Below are positions 1 to 5,807 of a stretch of 5,807 nt of DNA, one piece after another (within the stretch, counting starts at the first letter, position 1; the number at the start of each line of letters is the position of its first letter). The stretch comes from Candidatus Omnitrophota bacterium (lineage in GTDB: Bacteria; Ratteibacteria; UBA8468; B48-G9; JAFGKM01). The DNA lies in contig JAKJFI010000063.1 of the NCBI GenBank assembly GCA_022704985.1, forward strand, positions 1 to 5,807, given 5' to 3'. Made by a program: the position numbers and the translations under genes. The notes beneath the pieces were generated by a model, which worked only from the letters and a program-made list of their open reading frames with translations, was not told the DNA's origin and did not search any database.

Positions 1-1
1 T

Positions 2-1555
2 ACACTTGACATATTCAGGAACGCTCTTGGAAATTACGTTATTAGAAGAGCCGTTATGAACAGTTTTATTCTCGGGATACTGGTTGTCATATCCACAACA
101 GCGATAGGATTCCCGCTTGCACTTGCTTTCGCCAGGTACCGTTTCCCGGGAAAAAACTTCCTGCGTCCGCTCTTCTTTCTGCCGCTGATAGCGAGCCCGT
201 TTGTGGGAGCTATAGGAATGATGCAGGTACTCTCCAGATTCGGCAGTCTCAACCTGATGCTTTTCCACGCGGGCATAATAAAACATCCTGTATCATGGCT
301 CGGTTCCGGCTTTGCAGGCATATTCCTGATGCTGACGCTTCATCTTTATCCGATAATGTTTCTGAATCTTTCCTCTGCGCTGAACAATTTCGACATATCC
401 GCCGAGGAAGCGTCTTATAACCTTGGAGCCGGAGCCATGCAGACCTTCCGAAGGATTACCTTCCCCCTGATGCTTCCGGGGTATTTCGCCGCGGCATCCA
501 TAATTTTCATATGGGCGCTCACCGACCTCGGCACACCCCTTGTCTTCGAGTACAGAGACCTTATCTCCGTTCAGATTTTCAACGGTATAAAAGATATGAA
601 CACCAATCCACAGGGCTATGCGCTTGTGCTGCTCGTTGTCCTGATAACCTTCTTTCTTTTCGCAGTAACCAAAAAACTACTCGGGAAAAGACCTTATGCA
701 ACCGGCAGAACCGCTGCAAGCGTCAACGAAAAGAAGCTGTCGGGGAAACATCTCCTTTTGCTTTACATATCTATGGGACTTCTCCTGTCCGTAAGCCTGC
801 TGCCTCACGCAAGCATTATATTAAGTTCCATCTCAAAAAAATGGTTTTTCACCGTTTTTCCTTCGGAATATACCGGACAATTTTACAAAACCGTCTTTTC
901 GCATCACCTTACCAAGACGGGCATCTTCAACAGTATCTTCCTAAGCTCCGCAAGCACGCTCGTTGACCTTGTCCTCGGGTTCACGATAGGGTTCATCCTT
1001 GCGAGGACCACATTGAAAGGGAGAAACCTGCTTGACCTTCTGGTTATGCTGCCTCTTGCGATACCCGGCATAGTCATGGCGTTCGGATATTTTTCACTCT
1101 TCTCCAATACCGTCCTTGATCCGCAGAAAAATCCCATCATACTTCTTATCATCAGTTACAGCATACGCCGACTCCCTTACCTGGTAAGAAGCACATATTC
1201 TTCTTTCCAGCAGCTTAGCGAGTCCGTCGAAGAAGCATCATACTCTCTCGGAGCCGACACGCTGACAACGTTCAGAAGAATCACTTTCCCTCTGATAAGC
1301 CCCGGCCTCTTCGCAGGAGGGATTCTTGCCTTCTCCTTTTCCGTGATGGAGGTCAGCAGCAGCCTCATCCTTGCGGTGAAAGAACGATACTACCCGATTG
1401 CAAAAGTCATTTATACCCTCGCAGGAAGGGTCACGGACGGACCTTACGTCGCCTGCGCAATGGGTGTCATGGGAATGTTTCTTGTAGGACTGTCTTACTA
1501 TCTCTCATCAAGAATGGTTTCAAAAAGAATCGGAGAATTTTTCCGCCTTGGCTGA
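2..1555 (+). CDS. Tandem (fused) ABC transporter permease, Fe3+/FbpB type, 5'-partial
   Basis: Inner-membrane subunit of an ABC importer in which two permease domains are fused in one chain. The best guess is the ferric-iron (FbpB/AfuB) class; ThiP-like or phosphonate/polyamine importers share this layout, so the substrate is uncertain. Counting from the ATG at 56, each half has an EAA loop that contacts the ATPase: residues 117-142 (EEASYNLGAG...FRRITFP) and from 392 (EEASYSLGAD...FRRITFP). Many hydrophobic helices surround these, and a polar linker lies near residues 215-230. The ATG at 56 is probably not the true start. The frame stays open to the left edge, and its 18 extra codons (TLDIFRNALGNY...) resemble the stretch that precedes the first permease domain in this family. 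No binding protein or ATPase for this system is in the window; they should lie upstream. The gene converges on the URO-D-like gene, with 87 bases between the stop codons. Confidence 0.88.
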   Translation, partial: TLDIFRNALGNYVIRRAVMNSFILGILVVISTTAIGFPLALAFARYRFPGKNFLRPLFFLPLIASPFVGAIGMMQVLSRFGSLNLMLFHAGIIKHPVSWLGSGFAGIFLMLTLHLYPIMFLNLSSALNNFDISAEEASYNLGAGAMQTFRRITFPLMLPGYFAAASIIFIWALTDLGTPLVFEYRDLISVQIFNGIKDMNTNPQGYALVLLVVLITFFLFAVTKKLLGKRPYATGRTAASVNEKKLSGKHLLLLYISMGLLLSVSLLPHASIILSSISKKWFFTVFPSEYTGQFYKTVFSHHLTKTGIFNSIFLSSASTLVDLVLGFTIGFILARTTLKGRNLLDLLVMLPLAIPGIVMAFGYFSLFSNTVLDPQKNPIILLIISYSIRRLPYLVRSTYSSFQQLSESVEEASYSLGADTLTTFRRITFPLISPGLFAGGILAFSFSVMEVSSSLILAVKERYYPIAKVIYTLAGRVTDGPYVACAMGVMGMFLVGLSYYLSSRMVSKRIGEFFRLG

Positions 1556-1642
1556 TAGGAAGAAGCAAAGAGGCTTACTGCGAATGTATGCCGATAAAGC
1601 TGAAGGCGCAGCCAACACTATCCGGATAAAATCATTTTGCTG

Positions 1643-2650
1643 TCAGCGGAATTTCCAGCCTTCGTCCAGCATAGCCAGATAGTTTTCCACGGGCACAAAA
1701 TCAGCAATACTGTTTCCGGAACCCAGGGCATAACCGCCGTCCCGCCCGAGTTCGGAGATAAGAAAACGTGTGTGGGCCCGTACCTTTTCCACAGCACTGC
1801 GGGTAAGCAGGTCAACGTCAAATCCGCCGAGAACCGCTACGCGGCTTCCATACCTCTTCTTGAACTCAACAACCGGCATAACTGCATCCTCATAAGAATG
1901 TTTCGCATCTATGCCTACGAATTCTATAATGTCTTCCATGACCTCTGCCAGCTGTCCGCAGGAATGAAGAATACAGGGCTTACCGTGAGAATGTATGATA
2001 TCAGCAAGCTTCTTGTGCAGAGGAAACACAAACTCCCTCAAGTCATTCGGAGAAATTAGCGTGTGCATCTTGTAGCCAAGGTCATCGCTTATCACAACCG
2101 CTCCGACATTATCAATTTTCGCCATGCCATCGTACATGACTGAATACAAATATCCTATCCTATCGAAGATATCGTGAAGAAGCTTCCTGTCGTCAACGAG
2201 AAGATAGCAGAGCATTTCATAACCGCACAATTCCTCCGCGCATTCAAATATCCCGCCGGTCTGGCCTATCATTTTCATACCTTCGGGCAGAAGCGGAGAA
2301 ACCGTCTCAAAATCGTTATAGGTTATCTCATCGACCGACGGCCATCTATAACGCTCGAATGTCTCCCTGTCGGTAATCGGGTACTTTCCACGCCTGTCAA
2401 CCAGAGAACCCTTTTCCATCGGCATTGAAGACCAACAGGGAATGTAATCATAACCCAGACGATAGTAAAACTCCAGAGTATCCTTCCGGCCGGAAACCTT
2501 TTTACCCGTTACCTTTTCTACGACCGGGGTGTTGGCAAAAAGCTCGTAGAAGGGGACATATTCCGGCTTGCCATCCCGCCACAGCACTTTCAACAACTGT
2601 TTGAAATCAGGATTGGGTTTAATAGATAAACTATCCAGACAGCCTGCCAT
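1643..2650 (-). CDS. Uroporphyrinogen decarboxylase (URO-D) superfamily protein, not HemE
   Basis: A complete 335-residue single-domain protein of the URO-D/cobamide-methyltransferase superfamily (TIM barrel, presumably cytosolic). Supporting motifs are ISDDLGY at 188-193, ILHSCGQ around 227-233, AVLGGFDVD at 272-280 and a GSGNSI...VPVENYLAML segment at 310-327. The H229-S-C231 pair matches the His-x-Cys zinc ligands of methyltransferases such as MtaA/MtbA. The third ligand, normally a Cys in the late Gly-rich motif, appears to be Ser311 here. The N-terminal signatures of genuine HemE are not evident, so heme synthesis is unlikely. Similar paralogues are numerous in Lentisphaerae and related bacteria and mostly lack an assigned reaction. 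The start is well supported: AGAGGAGG (complement of 2657-2664) lies 6 bases before the ATG. No corrinoid protein or methyltransferase partner is nearby, so the substrate cannot be inferred. Confidence 0.87.
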   Translation of the reverse strand: MAGCLDSLSIKPNPDFKQLLKVLWRDGKPEYVPFYELFANTPVVEKVTGKKVSGRKDTLEFYYRLGYDYIPCWSSMPMEKGSLVDRRGKYPITDRETFERYRWPSVDEITYNDFETVSPLLPEGMKMIGQTGGIFECAEELCGYEMLCYLLVDDRKLLHDIFDRIGYLYSVMYDGMAKIDNVGAVVISDDLGYKMHTLISPNDLREFVFPLHKKLADIIHSHGKPCILHSCGQLAEVMEDIIEFVGIDAKHSYEDAVMPVVEFKKRYGSRVAVLGGFDVDLLTRSAVEKVRAHTRFLISELGRDGGYALGSGNSIADFVPVENYLAMLDEGWKFR

Positions 2651-2664
2651 TGACTACCTCCTCT

Positions 2665-2784
2665 TTATTTGTTGTACCTGCCGAATTCCTTTGCCGCTGA
2701 ATACATCGCCTCGTAGGAATTCTGGAAATCAATCTTCGCTTTTAGAAAACAACCAATGTCCTCTCTTTTCATAATATCCGACAT
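2665..2784 (-). CDS. Small orphan ORF (39 codons) just upstream of the URO-D-like gene
   Basis: An unrecognised short reading frame, from MSDIMKREDIG to AAKEFGRYNK. It runs in the same direction as the URO-D-like gene and stops 14 bases before that gene's ATG; the gap holds the downstream ribosome binding site. It starts 14 bases after the stop of the 78-codon ORF at 2799. The peptide is charged, without membrane segments, and could form a C-terminal amphipathic helix. I see no good Shine-Dalgarno before either candidate ATG (2784 or 2772). It may therefore be a leader-like peptide, the C-terminal remnant of a decayed gene, or a chance ORF. The frame is open for about 14 codons before the first ATG, which fits a remnant. 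Confidence 0.28.
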   Translation of the reverse strand: MSDIMKREDIGCFLKAKIDFQNSYEAMYSAAKEFGRYNK

Positions 2785-2798
2785 AGCTTGCTCGGAAT

Positions 2799-3035
2799 TT
2801 AACTCTTCACCTTCTTTTTCATTTTAAGCACCGGGGTTATTGCCAATTTCCTGCCTGTTGTCATCAGTGATTTCAGATTGGCAAATTCCAACATGACCGG
2901 AAACCGTTTGCCCACCGGCAGTATATCAAATTTCTTATGCGGCTCCAGCCGGTACCAGTATGCCGTTGACAAAAAATCATTGGCAGTATGATTTCCATGA
3001 CCCTGCACAATCCTCTCAGTAATCCCCCCATTCAT
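2799..3035 (-). pseudogene. Probable C-terminal remnant of a DUF2961-family protein
   Basis: A 78-codon ORF whose central part (residues about 10-47: VQGHGNHTANDFLSTAYWYR followed by LEPH...LPVGKRFP) resembles the extreme C-terminus of DUF2961 proteins as I remember it, where a HG...N..DYSSVAYWYQ.EPH...LPP.E.R.P pattern is typical. Full-length members have several hundred residues, so nearly all of the catalytic domain is missing. Reading upstream on the same strand there is a stop codon 17 codons before the ATG and nothing further recognisable in the 171 bases before the prepilin gene. The ORF has a GGAG (complement of 3041-3044) 5 bases before the ATG and a promoter-like sequence further up, so it could still be translated as a short peptide. 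The family match is from memory and needs a profile search. Confidence 0.5.
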
Positions 3036-3082
3036 TTTATCTCCAAATTCCGTTGCATGTGCTTTTTCCCTGCATCTCTCTA

Positions 3083-3110
3083 ATCATAGCATACCCCTGG
3101 AAAGTTTCAA
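3083..3110 (-). promoter_or_regulatory. Candidate sigma-70 promoter reading toward the URO-D-like gene
   Basis: On the minus strand TTGAAA (complement of 3105-3110) and TATGAT (complement of 3083-3088) are separated by 16 bases. Each hexamer has one mismatch to consensus. Transcription would start near 3076, about 40 bases before the ATG at 3035, and would read through the DUF2961 remnant and the small ORF into the URO-D-like gene. It lies back to back with the plus-strand promoter at 3149-3177. Confidence 0.45.
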
Positions 3111-3148
3111 GCTTAACCTTAACATGGAAAAGTATTTTCGCGCATCTC

Positions 3149-3177
3149 TTGACAAGCGGTGGCACGTTCTGTATAAT
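3149..3177 (+). promoter_or_regulatory. Exact-consensus sigma-70 promoter of the prepilin-like gene
   Basis: TTGACA (3149-3154) and TATAAT (3172-3177) match both consensus hexamers exactly and are 17 bases apart, the optimal spacing. Transcription should start around 3184, leaving a leader of about 23 bases that contains AGGAGG at 3197-3202. This is the strongest promoter signal in the window and it points to high, probably constitutive expression of the following gene. No operator-like inverted repeat was seen over it. Confidence 0.85.
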
Positions 3178-3206
3178 CGTAACACTTACCTAAAAAAGGA
3201 GGATGT

Positions 3207-3896
3207 ATGAAACGAACAAAAAGTGATAGGAAAGGGGGATTTACCCTCATTGAACTGCTGGTAGTGGTGGCTATAATAGCCATCCTTGCAGCAATGCTTC
3301 TGCCGGCGCTGTCGCAGGCACGGGAACGGGCAAGGGCGGCGGTATGCATGAGCAACATGAAACAGGTGGGTATCGCCTTTGAGATGTACAAGAATGACTT
3401 TGATTCGCTCTATCCTGACAATCCAAACTGGAAATCCAAACTCTGGCAGTATGTGTCCGCCGAGACGCGTGATAAAATATCCAAGTGTCCGAGCAGACCT
3501 CAAATCACCAAATGGTTCTGGGGACAGGGATATAACGTCGGTTCCCACAGCTATCCCGGTTTTGTCGGAAAAAGAGAGGGGCAGATACGCAATCTCCCCA
3601 ACAAAATAATCCTGCTGGACTGGGGAAGACCGTCGGATGGAAGGGGCGGATGCAATGCAGGACCTCCCTATTCCAATGATGGTACCTTAAGTCCTGACCT
3701 GATGGAGGCATCCAATGGTTCCACATCACACTGGGCTGTCGTGAGAGTTCACTCCGGAGGCGGAAATCTGCTTTTCGGCGATGGGCATGTTGAATGGAAA
3801 AAACCGGAGGATTATCATAGCAACGCTGACGGCACCGGAGCCCAAGGAACAGTGATATCTCCTAACTGGCGCAAATACTGGGATACAAGCTATTAA
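3207..3896 (+). CDS. Prepilin-type N-terminal cleavage/methylation protein with H-X9-DG motif (DUF1559-like)
   Basis: A 229-residue type IV pilin-like/pseudopilin protein. The N-terminus is a class III signal: a short basic leader, then G10-G11 before FTLIELLVV, so a prepilin peptidase would cut after G11. Glu5 of the mature protein is E16. The hydrophobic helix runs over about residues 12-35. The segment around 44-60 ([18 protein letters not shown]) is the usual continuation in this family. Near the C-terminus H182, nine residues, then D192-G193 ([16 protein letters not shown]) gives the H-X9-DG motif typical of the very large prepilin-like families of Planctomycetes, Verrucomicrobia and Lentisphaerae. 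The mature protein should be anchored in the inner membrane with its globular part outside. Its individual role is unknown; such genes often stand alone, as here. AGGAGG ends 4 bases before the ATG, and a perfect promoter lies upstream. Confidence 0.93.
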   Translation: MKRTKSDRKGGFTLIELLVVVAIIAILAAMLLPALSQARERARAAVCMSNMKQVGIAFEMYKNDFDSLYPDNPNWKSKLWQYVSAETRDKISKCPSRPQITKWFWGQGYNVGSHSYPGFVGKREGQIRNLPNKIILLDWGRPSDGRGGCNAGPPYSNDGTLSPDLMEASNGSTSHWAVVRVHSGGGNLLFGDGHVEWKKPEDYHSNADGTGAQGTVISPNWRKYWDTSY

Positions 3897-3907
3897 GAGA
3901 ATTACTC

Positions 3908-3951
3908 CCCTTACCCTGTCCTCTCCCGGAAGGGAAAGGACAGGGTGAGGG
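3908..3951 (+). repeat. Long GC-rich palindrome with GGAA tetraloop, REP-like or terminator/processing hairpin
   Basis: Position 3908 pairs with 3951 inward to 3927 with 3932, giving 19 pairs (one G-U at 3912/3947) and one C-A mismatch at 3923/3936. The loop is GGAA, a GNRA tetraloop. It begins 12 bases after the stop of the prepilin-like gene. No T-run follows the stem on the plus strand, so it is not a textbook intrinsic terminator. The ACCCTGTCC...GGACAGGGTGAGGG character recalls dispersed palindromic repeats found in many bacterial genomes. It may end or stabilise the prepilin mRNA and separate it from the metal transport operon. Confidence 0.75.
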
Positions 3952-3983
3952 ATGCATTACGTGTATCTCCCTAAGGAGAATAG

Positions 3984-4802
3984 ATGAGAAAGCATATAAT
4001 CCTTTTGTGGGTTTTTCTTATGGCGGCCGGGATTGCGCGGGGACAGGACATCGTCGCAACAACAAGCGTTATTTCTTCGGTGGTTAAAGATATAACGGGA
4101 GACAAAATACGTGTACAAACACTCGTCCCGCCAGGTTCATGCCCCGGACATTTTGATTTAAAAATCAGCCACTTGAAGATAATCGAGAAATCCGGCATTC
4201 TTTTCGCACACGGTTACGAAGAATACCTTGGAGAAATACGCCAGTCCATAAAAAATCCACGTTTTTCTCCTTCCATAATTAAGATTGAAGGTAATTGGCT
4301 CGTCCCCGCATCACAGAAGGAAGCCTATGAAAGAATCACGAAAATCCTGTCCGAAAGATACCCGGAACACAGCAGTTGCTTCGAGAGCAACAGAAAACTG
4401 GCTGAAGATGCCATAGATATCACGGACAGGATTGTAAAAAAGCTTATCCAGGAGAAAAAACTCTCCGGGATGAAAGTAGTATGCAACAACCACATCAAAG
4501 AGATGCTTGAATATGCCGGTTTTAACGTTGCCGCAACTTACGGACGCAAGGAAGAATTAACCCCTTCATTAATAAGAAATCTTATATATACATGCAAAAA
4601 GGAGCGCGTACAGCTGGTAATAGACAACATCCAGGCAGGTCCGGATACCGGCAAGGTTTTTACTGAAGAACTCCGCATACCGCATGTTGCAATATCAAAC
4701 TTTCCAGGCGCATTACAGGGAACACCGACACTTCGACAGACTCTGTACGAAAACATAACGAGAATAGTGCGCGTCTATGAAAACAAAAATAAGACTGATT
4801 GA
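3984..4802 (+). CDS. Metal ABC transporter substrate-binding protein, ZnuA/MntA-like (SBP_bac_9)
   Basis: A 272-residue periplasmic binding protein of the zinc/manganese cluster. It starts with a signal peptide (MRKHIILLWVFLMAAGIARG) ending in A-R-G, so signal peptidase I probably cuts after G20. There is no lipobox Cys. The mature start (DIVATTSVISSVVKDITGD) and LVPPGSCPGHFD are characteristic of the family. Putative metal ligands are H56 in CPGHFD, H170 in VVCNNHIKEM and D214 in VIDNIQAG. The second-ligand region, normally xPHxWLDP, reads EGNWLVP (106-112) and has no His. There is no His-rich loop of the kind seen in classical ZnuA. Zn, Mn or Fe are all possible. AAGGAG (3973-3978) lies 5 bases before the ATG. 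The 3' end overlaps the ATPase gene by 26 bases, so this is the first gene of a three-gene importer operon. I found no convincing Zur/Fur/MntR box or strong promoter in the 87 bases upstream. Confidence 0.9.
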   Translation: MRKHIILLWVFLMAAGIARGQDIVATTSVISSVVKDITGDKIRVQTLVPPGSCPGHFDLKISHLKIIEKSGILFAHGYEEYLGEIRQSIKNPRFSPSIIKIEGNWLVPASQKEAYERITKILSERYPEHSSCFESNRKLAEDAIDITDRIVKKLIQEKKLSGMKVVCNNHIKEMLEYAGFNVAATYGRKEELTPSLIRNLIYTCKKERVQLVIDNIQAGPDTGKVFTEELRIPHVAISNFPGALQGTPTLRQTLYENITRIVRVYENKNKTD

Positions 4803-5502
4803 CGTATCGGTCGGCTATATGACCGAAACCGTGATAAAAAACCTTTCCCTTGACATACAGGAGGGAGAACTCACCGGCATATTTGGACCTAACGGAGCAG
4901 GCAAGACAACACTCCTGTGCGCAGTAAACAAACTGGCAGAAGTTTCCAAAGGAAAAGTACTGATAGACAATATTGAATTCACTCCGTTCAACGAGAATAG
5001 TTTGAGGAGGAAAATCGGCTATGTGCCCCAGCACTTTAACGTGGACCCCAAACTGCCGGTGATTTCAGAAGAAGTGGTTCTGATGGGAAGATGCGGTAAA
5101 ATCGGTCTGTTTCATTTTGCAGGGGCAAGAGAGAAACAGCTTATGGCGGACATTGCAGATATGCTTGGCATGCATCATCTGTTAAAGAAGCCTTTCGGAC
5201 AACTGTCCGGCGGAGAAAGAAAAAAAATACTGATAGCAAGGGCGCTTATCCAGGAACCCGAAATTATGCTGTTGGATGAGATTTTCGCATGGCTTGATAT
5301 AGATATGATAGCCGCTTTCACCGAGATAATAAAACAGACCCATCTGAAGAATCACATGACAACGCTGATAGTATCCCATGATGTAAACATAATAAAACAA
5401 TTGTGCGAAAGAGTCATTTGGATGGAAAAAGGAAAGATAATATTCAACGGCAGCAGAGAATCGTTTTTCAAAAGGCTTGAGATAAATGATGGAATTAATT
5501 AA
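4777..5502 (+). CDS. Metal ABC transporter ATP-binding protein, ZnuC/MntB-like
   Basis: A 241-residue cytoplasmic ATPase of the metal importer. All nucleotide-binding elements are present: Walker A GPNGAGKTT (37-45), Q-loop VPQ (Q85), ABC signature LSGGE (143-147), Walker B IMLLDE (163-168), D-loop AWLD (171-174) and switch His in VSHD (H201). The residue after the Walker B Glu is Ile169 rather than the usual Pro (DEIFAWLD instead of DEPFAWLD). The start at 4777 lies inside the 3' end of the binding-protein gene, in a different frame and without a strong Shine-Dalgarno, which suggests translational coupling. The alternative ATG at 4819 would remove the first beta strand. The 3' end overlaps the permease start by 14 bases. 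Confidence 0.94.
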   Translation: MKTKIRLIDVSVGYMTETVIKNLSLDIQEGELTGIFGPNGAGKTTLLCAVNKLAEVSKGKVLIDNIEFTPFNENSLRRKIGYVPQHFNVDPKLPVISEEVVLMGRCGKIGLFHFAGAREKQLMADIADMLGMHHLLKKPFGQLSGGERKKILIARALIQEPEIMLLDEIFAWLDIDMIAAFTEIIKQTHLKNHMTTLIVSHDVNIIKQLCERVIWMEKGKIIFNGSRESFFKRLEINDGIN

Positions 5503-5807
5503 ATTCGCATTCTTCCAGAAGGCGATGATTGCATGCCTGTTCGCAGGTATCGCATGCGGCATCGCGGGGGTCTGGATAGTCACGATGAAAATATCCTTTA
5601 TAGGAGTTGCGGTATCGCACGCCGCCTTTGCAGGCGCCCTGCTTGCGGTTTTGCTGGGCAGCCCCGTAATACTTTTTTCTTTCATATTCAGCCTGTTCGC
5701 CTGCGCCGTGCTGGGTCCATTGTCCGACAGGGGGCAACTTCATCCGGAAACCTCCATCGGGATTATTTTTTCTTCAACCCTCGGACTCGCTTTTCTCTTC
5801 ATGGGGC
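5489..5807 (+). CDS. Metal ABC transporter permease, ZnuB/MntC-like (ABC-3 family), 3'-partial
   Basis: The first 106 residues of the membrane subunit that completes this metal importer; the window ends before the stop. The start is MELIKFAFFQKAMIACLFAG. This is followed by hydrophobic helices at about residues 11-32, 46-59 and 60-77. The SHAAFAGALLAVLLG segment (43-57) corresponds to the conserved S-H-x-x-x-x-G region of ABC-3 permeases, and PETSIGIIFSSTLGLAFLF (86-104) to the conserved (D/E)-T-x-I-G-I segment. The ATG overlaps the end of the ATPase gene by 14 bases in another frame, so it is probably translated by coupling. Full-length members have about 260-290 residues, so roughly 60 percent is missing. 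Confidence 0.9.
   Translation, partial: MELIKFAFFQKAMIACLFAGIACGIAGVWIVTMKISFIGVAVSHAAFAGALLAVLLGSPVILFSFIFSLFACAVLGPLSDRGQLHPETSIGIIFSSTLGLAFLFMG

Larger units (their letters stand above)
2651..3206. other. Intergenic stretch between URO-D-like and prepilin-like genes
   Basis: These 556 bases hold no secure full-length gene. From left to right they contain the URO-D ribosome binding site, the 39-codon orphan ORF, the DUF2961-like remnant, a minus-strand promoter candidate and the perfect plus-strand promoter. Reading frames in the other directions show no recognisable protein. The stretch looks like a divergent regulatory region joined to gene debris. Confidence 0.6.

Noticed and set aside
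56..58. ATG at 56 as the start of the permease
   Set aside because: The frame is open to the left edge and the preceding codons (TLDIFRNAL...) look like family sequence, so the true start is probably outside the window.
1556..1642. Possible bidirectional terminator between the convergent genes
   Set aside because: Only weak pairings such as GCTG...CAGC near 1600-1613 and the ATCCGGAT palindrome near 1619-1626 were seen, with no stable stem and T-run.
1643..2650. Annotation as HemE (uroporphyrinogen III decarboxylase)
   Set aside because: The zinc-type HSCG motif and GSGNSI segment point to the methyltransferase-like side of the superfamily, and HemE signature regions are not evident.
2683..2722. 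8-base inverted repeat GAATTCCT / AGGAATTC with a 24-base spacer
   Set aside because: Arms are short and built on the self-complementary GAATTC, the loop is long, and it lies inside a possible coding frame; chance is the simpler explanation.
3186..3548. 120-codon minus-strand ORF over the prepilin-like gene
   Set aside because: Antisense to a gene with clear motifs, promoter and ribosome binding site; no recognisable protein features.
5182..5685. 167-codon minus-strand ORF across the metal transporter genes
   Set aside because: It is antisense to well-supported ATPase and permease genes and its translation resembles no known family.

Overview
The window looks like a piece of a chromosome from the Planctomycetes-Verrucomicrobia-Lentisphaerae (PVC) group, probably Lentisphaerae or Verrucomicrobia. 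The reasons are a prepilin-like protein with an H-X9-DG C-terminal motif, a divergent uroporphyrinogen-decarboxylase-like protein, and what looks like a DUF2961 C-terminal remnant. All three kinds of protein are abundant in that group. This is inference from remembered family distribution, not a phylogeny. No rRNA, tRNA, CRISPR array, transposase or integrase was recognised.

Layout. (1) Positions 2-1555 (+) hold most of a tandem (fused) ABC permease of the Fe3+/FbpB type, cut by the left edge. (2) Positions 1643-2650 (-) hold a complete 335-residue URO-D superfamily protein, convergent with the permease. (3) Positions 2651-3206 hold no secure full-length gene. Reading leftward, this stretch has a plausible minus-strand promoter, a 78-codon ORF resembling the C-terminal end of DUF2961 proteins, a 39-codon orphan ORF, and then the URO-D-like gene. 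Reading rightward it carries an exact-consensus sigma-70 promoter. (4) Positions 3207-3896 (+) hold the prepilin-like H-X9-DG protein, followed by a long near-perfect hairpin. (5) Positions 3984-5807 (+) hold a ZnuABC-type metal import operon: binding protein, ATPase and the first 106 codons of the membrane permease, with overlapping reading frames. The right edge cuts the permease.

How the genes work together. The three last genes clearly form one high-affinity divalent-metal (Zn/Mn class) ABC importer. The fused permease at the left belongs to a different ABC importer (probably ferric iron) whose binding protein and ATPase would lie outside the window. The prepilin-like gene and the URO-D-like gene are transcribed divergently from the central intergenic region and show no obvious functional link to the transporters.

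I see no convincing previously undescribed multi-gene system. The points most worth checking are the perfect promoter, the DUF2961 remnant and small ORF ahead of the URO-D-like gene, the altered metal-ligand positions in both the URO-D-like protein and the metal-binding protein, and the long GNRA-capped palindrome.
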